Shown here: piece after piece, positions 37,701 through 45,318 of the stretch
How the letters are laid out: every line of letters starts with the position of its first letter
Position numbering within the stretch: the stretch's first letter is position 1
From: Tyzzerella sp.
GTDB taxonomy: Bacteria; Bacillota; Clostridia; Lachnospirales; Lachnospiraceae
DNA length: 64,000 bases
Assembly (NCBI GenBank): GCA_017410145.1
Contig: JAFQRJ010000030.1
Coordinates: 1 to 64,000, forward strand
Direction of reading: 5' to 3'
The notes under the pieces: generated by a model
The model's database searches: none
Seen by the model: the letters and a program-made list of their open reading frames with translations, nothing else
Told to the model about the DNA's origin: nothing
Position numbers and translations under genes: made by a program

Positions 37701-37889
37701 TGCTTAATCGTGAGAATGCATGAATGTCGTGGCAGCAGATGTAAGGTAACAATGCAATCAGAATATCCGGTAAAACGAATTGTTCCATGTAATCTGTTAG
37801 AACATGATCAAGGCGATGCAATCGAAGGTGCAGTGGCAGAGTTTGCAATTAAGCCTTTTGAGATTAAGACATTTAAGTTGTATTTTTAA
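34794..37889 (+). CDS. GH38 alpha-mannosidase (1031 aa, Ams1-like)
   Basis: A longer GH38 enzyme with an N-terminal beta domain of about 230 residues before the barrel, as in the yeast vacuolar Ams1 class. Zinc and catalytic motifs are GHTHIDVAWLWRLKH, LPDVFGYSWALPQIL and LHQFHDIIPGS. The last third is the GH38 C-terminal beta domain. With its neighbour it would give two mannosidases of different linkage preference, strong evidence that the locus handles alpha-mannose. No signal peptide. Last gene of the locus; a hairpin follows. Confidence 0.92.
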   Translation: MFFTEGKLRNRANELKWRRYFAHEPIAPFIAMEGQLSEDESNICMPEKIEGGIFDLNDIFEGRDRYLWIEKEVTFPEAREGCEIVGLFDFGETGHGGNNGFESLLYVDGHPYQGVDTNHQEVVFSKMEGKKATLTFMLWTGLEGGGPHRTFHHRCKMAHFAYLHKKTDELYYFATAIMETLEYIGVNSEHYSNLLAALDRSMNALDWTGDAFYETVEEAHTILMSELERLEKRTDVTVHTVGHTHIDVAWLWRLKHTREKAQRSFSTVLRLMEQYDEYIFQQAQPQLYKFIKEDCPELYAKIKEKVEEGKWEPDGGMWVEADCNLSSGESLVRQFLHGTRFFEQEFGKKCEYLWLPDVFGYSWALPQILKQCELNTFMTSKISWSQYNTMPHDLFKWKGIDGSEILTYFISTPEVGQDFSHRFVTYNGYVTPRTVVGSWTKFKDKSLTKNTMITYGFGDGGGGVNRDMLEMRRATDKIPGIPNVKTSTAGEFFKKIHSDVDNTDRYVHTWDGELYLEFHRGTYTTQGYNKKMNRYLENKLAQIEWLSSVAYILGGEYAQQQLHDAWECVVLHQFHDIIPGSSIHEVYVDSHVNYERAEAQANEAKAKAFETLLDEKEHTYSVYSTNSFGGKELVLIPQMEDGVFTDGDGNVLEAQKCKYGYEVAVEVKPFAAVIVNFTPAEENASESVFTLNRNVLETPFYTIEWNEGGQLVQIYDKETNRNVLAEGCEGNVLEIFEDKPMANDAWDIDIYHIEKMLKVNAIKAPEMVENGPLKAVIRSEYKYNHSTFTQDMVVYKDSKRIDFKTHADWHELNTLLKVAFYVDIRTTKATYDIQFGHVERPTHWNNSWDWAKFEVCGHKWADISESGYGVSLLNDCKYGHSIKDNAMKLSLLRSPKHPDTEADMGEHDFTYALYPHKGSVIEGGTIEEANRLNIPAQVTSGSFGDNRRIVTVSTAAVQIDVVKKAEDEECLIVRMHECRGSRCKVTMQSEYPVKRIVPCNLLEHDQGDAIEGAVAEFAIKPFEIKTFKLYF

Positions 37890-37905
37890 ATATTTTGATG
37901 ATTGG

Positions 37906-37936
37906 GAAGCAGGGGAATTAAAGCCTCTGCTTCTGT
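37906..37936 (+). terminator. Hairpin after the GH38 operon
   Basis: GAAGCAGGGG (37906-37915) pairs with CCTCTGCTTC (37924-37933) through one wobble. The following TGTTAATTGG is a poor T run, so termination strength is uncertain. Confidence 0.5.
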
Positions 37937-38093
37937 TAATTGGGTGTTCAGGCATTTATTGTTGTTTTTGAACATACGAACATAATTTCTAAAAAACGAA
38001 GTGTTTTTTGATGGTTTTTGGTTAGATTTTAGAGAATTTTTTTGTATACGAACAATGAGGGACAAATCATCTAAAAGTTAGCTTAAATTTTGC

Positions 38094-38122
38094 TTTACAG
38101 AAGGAAAAACCAACGGCATAAT
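38094..38122 (+). promoter_or_regulatory. Promoter of recJ
   Basis: TTTACA (38094-38099), 17 bp, then CATAAT (38117-38122) form a sigma-A-like promoter. Transcription would start near 38129, ahead of the recJ SD and ATG. Confidence 0.6.
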
Positions 38123-38155
38123 AGTAACAAGATAATATTTTCACAGAGGTGTACA

Positions 38156-39874
38156 ATGGAAAAATGGGTTGTTATGCGAAAAGGCGCAGATTTTCAGAAA
38201 ATTGCAGATAAGTTTGAAGTCAATCCTATCATTGCTAGGTTGATTCGGAATCGAGATATCATCGGTGATGAAAATATAGATTTTTACCTGAATGGGACCA
38301 TCGGAGATTTGCACGACGGCATGTTAATGAAGGATATGGATAGAGCCGTTGATATATTACTTGAAAAAATACAGGAAGGTAGGAAAATCCGTGTAATTGG
38401 GGATTATGATATTGACGGTGTTAACGCCACCTACATATTGCTAGAGGGCTTACGTGCACTTGGGGCCGATGTGGATATTGACATTCCGGACAGGATGAAA
38501 GATGGTTATGGATTAAATAAGAATCTCATTGACCATGCCTATGAAGAAAATGTGGATACTATTATAACCTGTGACAATGGAATTGCAGCATATGAGGAGA
38601 TTGCCTATGGAAAGCGCCTGGGTATGACGATTGTTGTAACCGACCACCATGAAGTGCCATACGAAGAAGTAGAAGATAAAAGAAGATACATTCTTCCGCC
38701 AGCTGATGCAGTGATTGACCCAAAGCGAGAAGATTGCATTTATCCTTTTAAAGAACTTTGCGGTGCGGCTGTGGCTTATAAAGTGATTGAAGCGATATTT
38801 GAAACATCAGGCAGAGATGTGGAAGATGTAGATTATCTGATGGAAAATGTTGCAATCGCGACAGTAGGCGATGTCATGGACCTTGTGGGGGAGAATCGTA
38901 TTTTTGTAAAACAAGGATTGGAAATGTTAAAGTGTACGCAGAATCTAGGCTTGAAGGCACTGCTGGAGTGCACCAAAGTGGATGTGCAAAGGCTGAGTGC
39001 ATATCATATTGGATTTGTGATTGGCCCATGTTTGAACGCCAGTGGCCGATTGGATACAGCAAAACGAGCATTGGAGCTTCTATGTGCGAAGAATAAAAAG
39101 GAAGCAGACATCTTGGCGGGTGATTTAAAGGCCCTTAACGACAATCGAAAAGACATGACAGCTGTGGCTGTGGAAGAAGCCATTCGACAAGTAGAAGCCG
39201 GAGATATGGAACAGGACAATGTACTGGTGATTTATTTGCCGGACTGTCATGAAAGCCTGGCTGGAATTGTGGCGGGAAGAATTCGTGAGCGATATTACAA
39301 GCCAACATTTATTTTGACAAATGCCGAGGAAGGACTCAAGGGTTCCGGGCGGTCTATAGATGCTTATCATATGTATGAGGAGTTAAATAAATGTAAACAC
39401 TTACTAACAAAGTTTGGGGGACATAAGCTGGCAGCAGGATTATCATTGGAAACGTACAATCTGGAAGAATTGCGCAGAACATTGAATCAAAATGCAAACC
39501 TTTCAGAAGAGGATTTAACACCGAAGATATCCATTGACATGCAGCTTCCATTTGCTTATGTCAGTGAAGAACTTGTTGAACAGTTGGAATTATTAGAACC
39601 ATTTGGAAAAGGAAACACAAAACCGCTCTTTGTGGAAAAGGATTTGGATATTATAAGTACACAAGTTTTGGGTAAGAATCAAAACGTGCTTAAAATGCGT
39701 GTAAAGGATAGTAACGGTAGAATAATGGATGCCACCTATTTTGGTGACACTGCCGCATTTCTTGCATATTATGATGTAAGAAAGGACCAAAAAGCAGCAT
39801 TTACCTATTATCCGACCATAAATGAATATCAAGGCAGAAAGAATCTGCAAATTGTAGTGCAAAGTTTTCGATAA
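38156..39874 (+). CDS. recJ: Single-stranded-DNA-specific exonuclease RecJ
   Basis: A 572-aa member of the DHH family. The metal-binding motifs are GDYDIDGVNATYI, TCDNGIAA, TDHHEVP and GPCLNASGR. The DHHA1 and OB-like C-terminal regions follow. It degrades single-stranded DNA 5' to 3' in recombination and mismatch repair. The ATG at 38156 is chosen: AGAGGTG lies 4 nt upstream, homology begins with MEKWVV, and the longer frame would overlap the promoter. First gene of the housekeeping block shared across Firmicutes. Confidence 0.95.
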   Translation: MEKWVVMRKGADFQKIADKFEVNPIIARLIRNRDIIGDENIDFYLNGTIGDLHDGMLMKDMDRAVDILLEKIQEGRKIRVIGDYDIDGVNATYILLEGLRALGADVDIDIPDRMKDGYGLNKNLIDHAYEENVDTIITCDNGIAAYEEIAYGKRLGMTIVVTDHHEVPYEEVEDKRRYILPPADAVIDPKREDCIYPFKELCGAAVAYKVIEAIFETSGRDVEDVDYLMENVAIATVGDVMDLVGENRIFVKQGLEMLKCTQNLGLKALLECTKVDVQRLSAYHIGFVIGPCLNASGRLDTAKRALELLCAKNKKEADILAGDLKALNDNRKDMTAVAVEEAIRQVEAGDMEQDNVLVIYLPDCHESLAGIVAGRIRERYYKPTFILTNAEEGLKGSGRSIDAYHMYEELNKCKHLLTKFGGHKLAAGLSLETYNLEELRRTLNQNANLSEEDLTPKISIDMQLPFAYVSEELVEQLELLEPFGKGNTKPLFVEKDLDIISTQVLGKNQNVLKMRVKDSNGRIMDATYFGDTAAFLAYYDVRKDQKAAFTYYPTINEYQGRKNLQIVVQSFR

Positions 39875-39889
39875 CCGTACTAAAAAAGT

Positions 39890-39918
39890 TTGAAAATTCG
39901 ACAAGAAAATGATATAAT
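39890..39918 (+). promoter_or_regulatory. Promoter of apt (and relA)
   Basis: TTGAAA (39890-39895), exactly 17 bp, then TATAAT (39913-39918), located 33 bp before the apt ATG. Confidence 0.8.
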
Positions 39919-39950
39919 ATCGTATATTTTTTAATTCAGGAGTGATGAAT

Positions 39951-40478
39951 ATGAAAAAATCTATTGAAGAATATGTAAGAAGTATACCTGATTTTCCGGA
40001 AGAAGGAATTATTTTCCGTGATGTAACCAGTATTTTGGAAAATGCGGAGGGTTTACATTTGGCAATTGATTTAATGCAGGAGAAACTAAAAGATGTAGAG
40101 TTTGATGTGGTTGTAGGACCGGAATCACGCGGATTTATCTTTGGTGTACCGATTGCATATAATTTAAATAAGGCATTCATACCTGTTCGCAAAAAAGGAA
40201 AACTTCCTTGCGAGACAGTTGAGATTGAATATGATTTAGAATATGGAAGTGCTGTGATTGAAATGCACAAGGATTCTATCAAACCGGGACAGAAGGTAGT
40301 CATTATAGATGATCTGATGGCTACAGGGGGAACTATCGAAGCAATTATCAAACTAGTAGAACGCTTAGGTGGAGAAGTTGTAAAAACAGTTTTCTTGATG
40401 GAATTAGAAGGCCTTAATGGCAGAAAGAAATTAGAAGGATATGATGTAGAAACAGTGATTGCTTATCCGGGAAAATAA
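39951..40478 (+). CDS. apt: Adenine phosphoribosyltransferase
   Basis: A 175-aa purine salvage enzyme making AMP from adenine and PRPP. The signature PRPP loop is VVIIDDLMATGGTIEA, preceded by GPESRGFIFG and RKKGKLP. Length is normal for the family. ATG at 39951 is preferred to in-frame GTG/ATG codons at 39942 and 39945 because AGGAGTGA (39938-39945) overlaps them. It is followed after 21 nt by the (p)ppGpp synthetase, the usual Firmicute order. Confidence 0.96.
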   Translation: MKKSIEEYVRSIPDFPEEGIIFRDVTSILENAEGLHLAIDLMQEKLKDVEFDVVVGPESRGFIFGVPIAYNLNKAFIPVRKKGKLPCETVEIEYDLEYGSAVIEMHKDSIKPGQKVVIIDDLMATGGTIEAIIKLVERLGGEVVKTVFLMELEGLNGRKKLEGYDVETVIAYPGK

Positions 40479-40499
40479 GGCACCAGAGGGGGCATACAG

Positions 40500-42800
40500 A
40501 TGTCTGATACAAAGATTTTGGAAAATCCGTACAATGGTCTTGAGATCGTCGATGGACATGCGGTGAAAGCACCGGAACATTACCAAGATCCAAAGGAATT
40601 GTATGACAAATTAATAAGTCGAGTTCGTAAATATCATCCGTCTGATGACATTTCTATGATTGAAAAGGCGTTTGATATTGCTTATCATGCCCATGAAGGA
40701 CAATGTAGAAAATCCGGCGAACCGTATATTATTCACCCGTTATGGGTGGGTATTATTCTTGCTGACTTGGAACTTGATAAAGAGACAATTGTTGCCGGTG
40801 TTTTGCATGATGTTGTGGAAGATACTGTTATGACTGAAGAAGAGATTACGCAAGTCTTTGGTAAAGAAGTTGCGCTTCTTGTGGATGGAGTAACAAAGTT
40901 AGGGCAATTGTCCTATTCGTCAGACAAGTTGGAAGTACAGGCAGAAAATCTTCGAAAAATGTTTCTTGCAATGGCAAAAGATATTCGTGTTATTCTGATT
41001 AAACTTGCGGACCGTTTACATAACATGAGAACCTTACAGTTCATGCGGCCGGAAAAACAAATGGAAAAAGCGAAAGAAACATTAGATATCTACGCACCGT
41101 TGGCACAACGTTTAGGTATTTCAAAGTTGAAAACGGAGTTAGACGACCTTGCACTCAAATATACGAAACCGGAAGTGTTCGATGATTTGGTGAGTCAGAT
41201 TAACGCAAGGGCCACGGAACGAGAACTGTTTGTAGCACAGATTGTAGAAGAAGTTTCCAAGCATATGGAGGATGCGAACATTAAGGCCGAGGTAAAAGGC
41301 CGAGTAAAGCATTTCTTTAGTATTTATAAAAAAATGGTCAATCAGGATAAAACTGTAGACCAAATTTATGATTTATTTGCCGTGCGTATCATTGTGGACT
41401 CTGTAAAAGATTGTTATGCGGCACTTGGAGTAATCCATGAAATGTATACGCCGATTCCAGGTCGTTTCAAGGATTATATTGCAATGCCTAAGCCAAATAT
41501 GTACCAGTCTTTGCATACCACCCTTATGAGTACGGCCGGTCAGCCGTTTGAGATTCAGATTCGTACTGCAGAGATGCATAAGACTGCTGAATACGGTATC
41601 GCGGCTCATTGGAAATATAAAGAGTCAAATGATGGAAAGAAAAATGTGGAAGCACAGGAAGAAGAAAAACTTTCTTGGCTTCGTCAAATTTTGGAATGGC
41701 AGCAAGATACGGATAACCGTGAATTCTTAAGCCTCTTAAAGGGCGGTTTGGATTTGTTTGCAGAAGATGTATATTGCTTCACCCCGAACGGAGACGTAAA
41801 GAACCTGCCAAATGGCTCTACGCCGGTTGATTTCGCTTACTCGATTCACAGTGCCGTTGGAAATAAGATGGTGGGTGCCCGTGTCAATGGTAAATTAGTA
41901 AATATTGATTACCAGATTCAAAACGGTGACAGAATCGAAATTCTGACATCCCAAAACTCCAAGGGACCTAGCCGTGACTGGTTAAACATTGTTAAGAGTA
42001 CACAAGCTCGAAACAAGATCAATCAGTGGTTTAAGAAAGAGCTTAAAGAAGAAAACATATTACGTGGCAAAGAACTTTTGCAGCAATACTGTAAGACCAA
42101 AGCATTGGTATACAGTGATCTGACAAAGCCAAAATATATGCAGGTTGTACAGGCAAAATATGGTTTCAAAGAATGGGAAGGTATTCTCGCAACAGTGGGT
42201 CATGGTGGATTAAAAGAAGGTCAGGTTATCAACCGACTTTTAGAGGAATACACCAAAGACCACAAAGAAGTAATTACCGATGAGAGCATCATCGAACGTG
42301 TAAATGAGGCAACCAAGAACAAAGCCCATGTTGCCAAGTCCAAGAGTGGAATTGTTGTGAAGGGTATTGACGATATGGCTGTTCGTTTCTCTCGTTGCTG
42401 TAATCCGGTGCCAGGGGATGAAATTGTTGGTTTTGTAACTCGTGGACGTGGTATGTCCATTCATAGAACTGATTGCGTCAATATTTTGAATCTTTCAGAA
42501 TCCGAACGTATTCGTTTGATTGATGCAGAATGGGAAGCTAGTATTACAGAAGAAGTGGGGCAATACCTGTCTAGCATAAAGATTTATGCAAACAACCGTC
42601 AAGGTTTACTGATGGAAGTTTCCAAAGTATATACAGAAAACAAGATGGATATTAATTCCATTAATACCCACACGAGCAAGCAGGATGTTGTAACCTTTGA
42701 TATTAGTTTTGTTGTTGGCGGTCGCGATGAACTCAATCATGTTATTGAGAAACTTCGCCAAATACCGGGGGTAATTGATATTGAACGTACAACGGGATAG
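40500..42800 (+). CDS. relA: Bifunctional (p)ppGpp synthetase/hydrolase
   Basis: A 766-aa long RSH protein. The N-terminal HD hydrolase domain carries the metal motifs (GQCRKSGEPYIIHPLWV, GVLHDVVEDT) and looks intact. The synthetase domain follows (PKPNMYQSLHTT, EYGIAAHWKYKE), then TGS (FTPNGDVKNLPNGSTPVDFA), a zinc-finger region (RFSRCCNPVPGD) and a C-terminal ACT domain. It makes and destroys the stringent-response alarmone at the ribosome. Both activities are expected. A strong terminator ends the transcript. Confidence 0.96.
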   Translation: MSDTKILENPYNGLEIVDGHAVKAPEHYQDPKELYDKLISRVRKYHPSDDISMIEKAFDIAYHAHEGQCRKSGEPYIIHPLWVGIILADLELDKETIVAGVLHDVVEDTVMTEEEITQVFGKEVALLVDGVTKLGQLSYSSDKLEVQAENLRKMFLAMAKDIRVILIKLADRLHNMRTLQFMRPEKQMEKAKETLDIYAPLAQRLGISKLKTELDDLALKYTKPEVFDDLVSQINARATERELFVAQIVEEVSKHMEDANIKAEVKGRVKHFFSIYKKMVNQDKTVDQIYDLFAVRIIVDSVKDCYAALGVIHEMYTPIPGRFKDYIAMPKPNMYQSLHTTLMSTAGQPFEIQIRTAEMHKTAEYGIAAHWKYKESNDGKKNVEAQEEEKLSWLRQILEWQQDTDNREFLSLLKGGLDLFAEDVYCFTPNGDVKNLPNGSTPVDFAYSIHSAVGNKMVGARVNGKLVNIDYQIQNGDRIEILTSQNSKGPSRDWLNIVKSTQARNKINQWFKKELKEENILRGKELLQQYCKTKALVYSDLTKPKYMQVVQAKYGFKEWEGILATVGHGGLKEGQVINRLLEEYTKDHKEVITDESIIERVNEATKNKAHVAKSKSGIVVKGIDDMAVRFSRCCNPVPGDEIVGFVTRGRGMSIHRTDCVNILNLSESERIRLIDAEWEASITEEVGQYLSSIKIYANNRQGLLMEVSKVYTENKMDINSINTHTSKQDVVTFDISFVVGGRDELNHVIEKLRQIPGVIDIERTTG

Positions 42801-42807
42801 AGTTTAT

Positions 42808-42849
42808 GGGTCTTGGCATGATTTTTATCTTGCAAGACCCAATTTTTTT
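42808..42849 (+). terminator. Terminator of relA
   Basis: GGGTCTTG (42808-42815) pairs with CAAGACCC (42833-42840) over a 17-nt loop and is followed by AATTTTTTT. Confidence 0.85.
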
Positions 42850-42855
42850 GTATTT

Positions 42856-42966
42856 TTACGGTGAGAAATTGAAGTTGTACATTCTTCACCGTAAAATTTA
42901 ATAAAAATAGTTTGAAATGGTTGATTGTTACGGTGTTGTAACTAATTAATTAATTTGACACCGTAA
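42856..42966. repeat. Two 39-bp inverted-repeat units (TTACGGTG-N23-CACCGTAA)
   Basis: Unit A spans 42856-42894 (arms TTACGGTGA and TCACCGTAA). Unit B spans 42928-42966 (arms TTACGGTGT and ACACCGTAA). Each is exactly 39 bp with unrelated AT-rich interiors of 21 bp; the gap is 33 bp. They match the six-unit array at 49289-49649. They lie between the relA terminator and the promoter at 42994, so they are probably outside both transcripts and upstream of the next promoter. Confidence 0.9.
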
Positions 42967-42993
42967 AAGCGTTGTAAACACAATGTTTGAATC

Positions 42994-43022
42994 TTGTCTA
43001 ACAACAGGGAATAGGCTATAAT
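42994..43022 (+). promoter_or_regulatory. Promoter of the MBL-hemZ-hisS-aspS operon
   Basis: TTGTCT (42994-42999), exactly 17 bp, then TATAAT (43017-43022). The -35 box starts 28 bp after the end of inverted-repeat unit B. Confidence 0.75.
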
Positions 43023-43060
43023 AACTTAAATAATGAAAATAACTAGATAAGGAACATATC

Positions 43061-43681
43061 ATGAAAATAGAAAAATTTGTACTAGGTTCCATGGGAACCA
43101 ATTGTTATTTATTAATAAATGAAGAGACAAAGGAATTAGTTATGGTGGACCCTGCGACCTGTCCGGATTATCTGGTAAGTCATATAAAGTCCAACGGCTA
43201 CACTCCAAAAGCAATCCTGTTGACCCATGCACATTTTGACCATGTGATGGGGATTGACGGATGGGTGAAAGAGTTTGATATTCCGGTATATTTACATGAA
43301 AATGAAAAACAAATCTTAGAGGACCCACAGCTTAATCTGTCAGGAGTGTTTGGAGCAAGTTATTCTTACCACAAGGCAGAATGCTTGCAGGATAACCAAA
43401 TATTACAACTTGCTGGTTTTAAATTCAAAGTAATTCATACTCCAGGCCATACAGCAGGAGGATGCTGCTATTATGAGAAGGCAGAAGGAATCTTAATCAG
43501 CGGTGATACCTTGTTTTATCAAAGTGTTGGAAGAAGTGACTTTCCAACCGGCAGCATGTCGACTTTGGTGCGTTCCATTAAGGAGAAATTGTTCTGCCTG
43601 CCGGATGATGTGATGGTATATCCGGGGCATAATGATGTGACGTGCATTGCAGATGAGAAAATGTATAATCCATTTGTATGA
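43061..43681 (+). CDS. Metallo-beta-lactamase fold hydrolase (glyoxalase II-like)
   Basis: A 206-aa MBL-fold enzyme with the full zinc motif set: THAHFDHVMG, HTPGHTAGGCC, SGDTLF and YPGHND. Short members like this are often annotated YcbL or GloB-like and hydrolyse thioesters such as S-lactoylglutathione analogues; the true substrate is unknown. It takes the place between relA and hemZ where many Firmicutes have dtd (D-aminoacyl-tRNA deacylase), so a link to translation quality control is possible but unproven. Confidence 0.85.
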   Translation: MKIEKFVLGSMGTNCYLLINEETKELVMVDPATCPDYLVSHIKSNGYTPKAILLTHAHFDHVMGIDGWVKEFDIPVYLHENEKQILEDPQLNLSGVFGASYSYHKAECLQDNQILQLAGFKFKVIHTPGHTAGGCCYYEKAEGILISGDTLFYQSVGRSDFPTGSMSTLVRSIKEKLFCLPDDVMVYPGHNDVTCIADEKMYNPFV

Positions 43682-43761
43682 TGTATGGCGATGGCAGAGA
43701 TATGAGGTCTGCAGATGTATATACCCAAGTGTGCAAATGAGAAGCATAAAAGAGGTGTGAA

Positions 43762-45318
43762 ATGATAAAAATTCAAGTAAACGACGAGATGTTTGCCTAT
43801 GATATGTACCATATTACAAAGGCATTCTGTCCGGGAGTAGAGATAGAGCAAAAAGTAGATAAAGAATCCACACAAGCTGTGACTATTATAATGACAGAGG
43901 ATGATACATTTATTCAGTCAAGAGCATGTGGAAATGAATATGACACACAAGCATTTACACAAAGAACACTTCAAATAAATGAAAATGAATTTTCTGACAT
44001 AAAAGACCGTAAGCTAAAAAAACGTTATGTCAATCTTAAGGTCTATGCTTGGTTATCAGAAGTGACCGGCAAAGAGCTTGCATGGGGAATCATGACAGGG
44101 GTTCGCCCAACCAAACCCATGATGAAACTTATGGAAGATGGCATGACGGACGAAGAAGTGATCCATTGGATGCAAGAGAACTATTATGTGACAGATGAAA
44201 AAGCCCAACTGGGATTAAAGGTGGCGAAAAAAGAAAAAGAGCTTTTAGAGCAACTGGATTACAAGGATGGCTACAGCCTTTATGTTGGTATTCCATTTTG
44301 CCCAACGACATGTTCCTATTGCTCATTTACTTCGTATCCAATCGCAGAGTGGAAACAGCGTGTAGATGAATATTTAGATGTAATTTGCAAGGAATTAACA
44401 TTTATAGCAGAAAAGTCACAAAATAAGAAGTTAAATACAATCTATATAGGTGGTGGGACTCCGACTACCTTGGAGCCAGAGCAGTTAGACCGATTGCTGA
44501 CTCACCTTGAAACACATTTTTCTTACGCAGATTTAAAAGAAATCACAGTAGAGGCAGGAAGACCGGATAGCATTACAAGAGAAAAACTGGAAGTGTTAAA
44601 GGCTCACAATATTGGAAGAATCTCCATTAACCCGCAGACCATGCAGCAGAAGACGTTAGATATTATCGGAAGGAAACATACGGTTGAAGACATTAGGCGT
44701 GTATATGGGATGGCAAGGGAGATTGGATTTGACAATATCAACATGGATTTGATTGCGGGTTTACCGGATGAGACGGTAGAGGACATGAGAGATACCTTGG
44801 AGCAAATCAAGGAGATGGCACCGGATAGTTTGACTGTTCACGCATTAGCTATGAAGCGCGCATCAAGAATGACACAAGAACAGAAACGTAAGGAGCAGGA
44901 TGCACGAACAATGCAAACTGAAAGGTCAGAACAGGCAAAGGATACAGAGGCAGAAACCGCCAGTACACTATCGCAGATGATTGAACTTGCAAGTGATTAT
45001 GCGAAACAGATGGAATTGGAGCCATATTACCTCTATAGACAGAAAAATATTGCCGGAAATTTTGAAAATGTTGGCTATGCAAAGGTTGACAAAGCCGGAA
45101 TATACAATATACTTATTATGGAGGAAAAACAATCCATTATCGCAGTAGGTGCAGGAGCTTCGACTAAGGTTGTGCTTCCGGATGATCAAGTTGTGATAGA
45201 CCCAAAGACCGGCAATCCAAAGAAGATTGTCCGTACAGAAAATGTGAGGGACATTAGGCAGTATATCAGTCGAATTGACGAGATGATAGAGCGAAAGGGA
45301 GAACTTTTATGGCATTAA
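43762..45318 (+). CDS. hemZ: Coproporphyrinogen dehydrogenase HemZ (radical SAM)
   Basis: A 518-aa radical SAM protein of the HemN/HemZ family. The cluster motif is GIPFCPTTCSYCSFTSYP (CX3CX2C), with the following GGGTPTTLEPEQLDRLL and RISINPQTMQQKTLDIIGR typical of the group. About 170 N-terminal residues precede the radical SAM core, as in HemZ. It is assigned to anaerobic oxidation of coproporphyrinogen in heme synthesis, but many anaerobes without heme keep it in this operon, so the actual role may differ. Its last 10 bases overlap hisS. Confidence 0.88.
   Translation: MIKIQVNDEMFAYDMYHITKAFCPGVEIEQKVDKESTQAVTIIMTEDDTFIQSRACGNEYDTQAFTQRTLQINENEFSDIKDRKLKKRYVNLKVYAWLSEVTGKELAWGIMTGVRPTKPMMKLMEDGMTDEEVIHWMQENYYVTDEKAQLGLKVAKKEKELLEQLDYKDGYSLYVGIPFCPTTCSYCSFTSYPIAEWKQRVDEYLDVICKELTFIAEKSQNKKLNTIYIGGGTPTTLEPEQLDRLLTHLETHFSYADLKEITVEAGRPDSITREKLEVLKAHNIGRISINPQTMQQKTLDIIGRKHTVEDIRRVYGMAREIGFDNINMDLIAGLPDETVEDMRDTLEQIKEMAPDSLTVHALAMKRASRMTQEQKRKEQDARTMQTERSEQAKDTEAETASTLSQMIELASDYAKQMELEPYYLYRQKNIAGNFENVGYAKVDKAGIYNILIMEEKQSIIAVGAGASTKVVLPDDQVVIDPKTGNPKKIVRTENVRDIRQYISRIDEMIERKGELLWH

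Noticed and set aside
37974-38054. Direct repeat ATACGAACA (37974 and 38046) as a LexA/SOS site for recJ
   Set aside because: The second half-site GTTC is missing in both copies, so it does not match a Firmicute LexA box.
38090-38155. N-terminal extension of RecJ
   Set aside because: It overlaps the promoter TTTACA-17-CATAAT and lacks an SD; the ATG at 38156 has one.
39593-40351. 252-aa ORF on the minus strand
   Set aside because: It spans the ends and promoter of recJ and apt on the opposite strand; composition fits a shadow frame.
45100-45308. T-box leader before hisS
   Set aside because: hisS starts inside the end of hemZ and no specifier stem, T-box sequence or terminator is visible.
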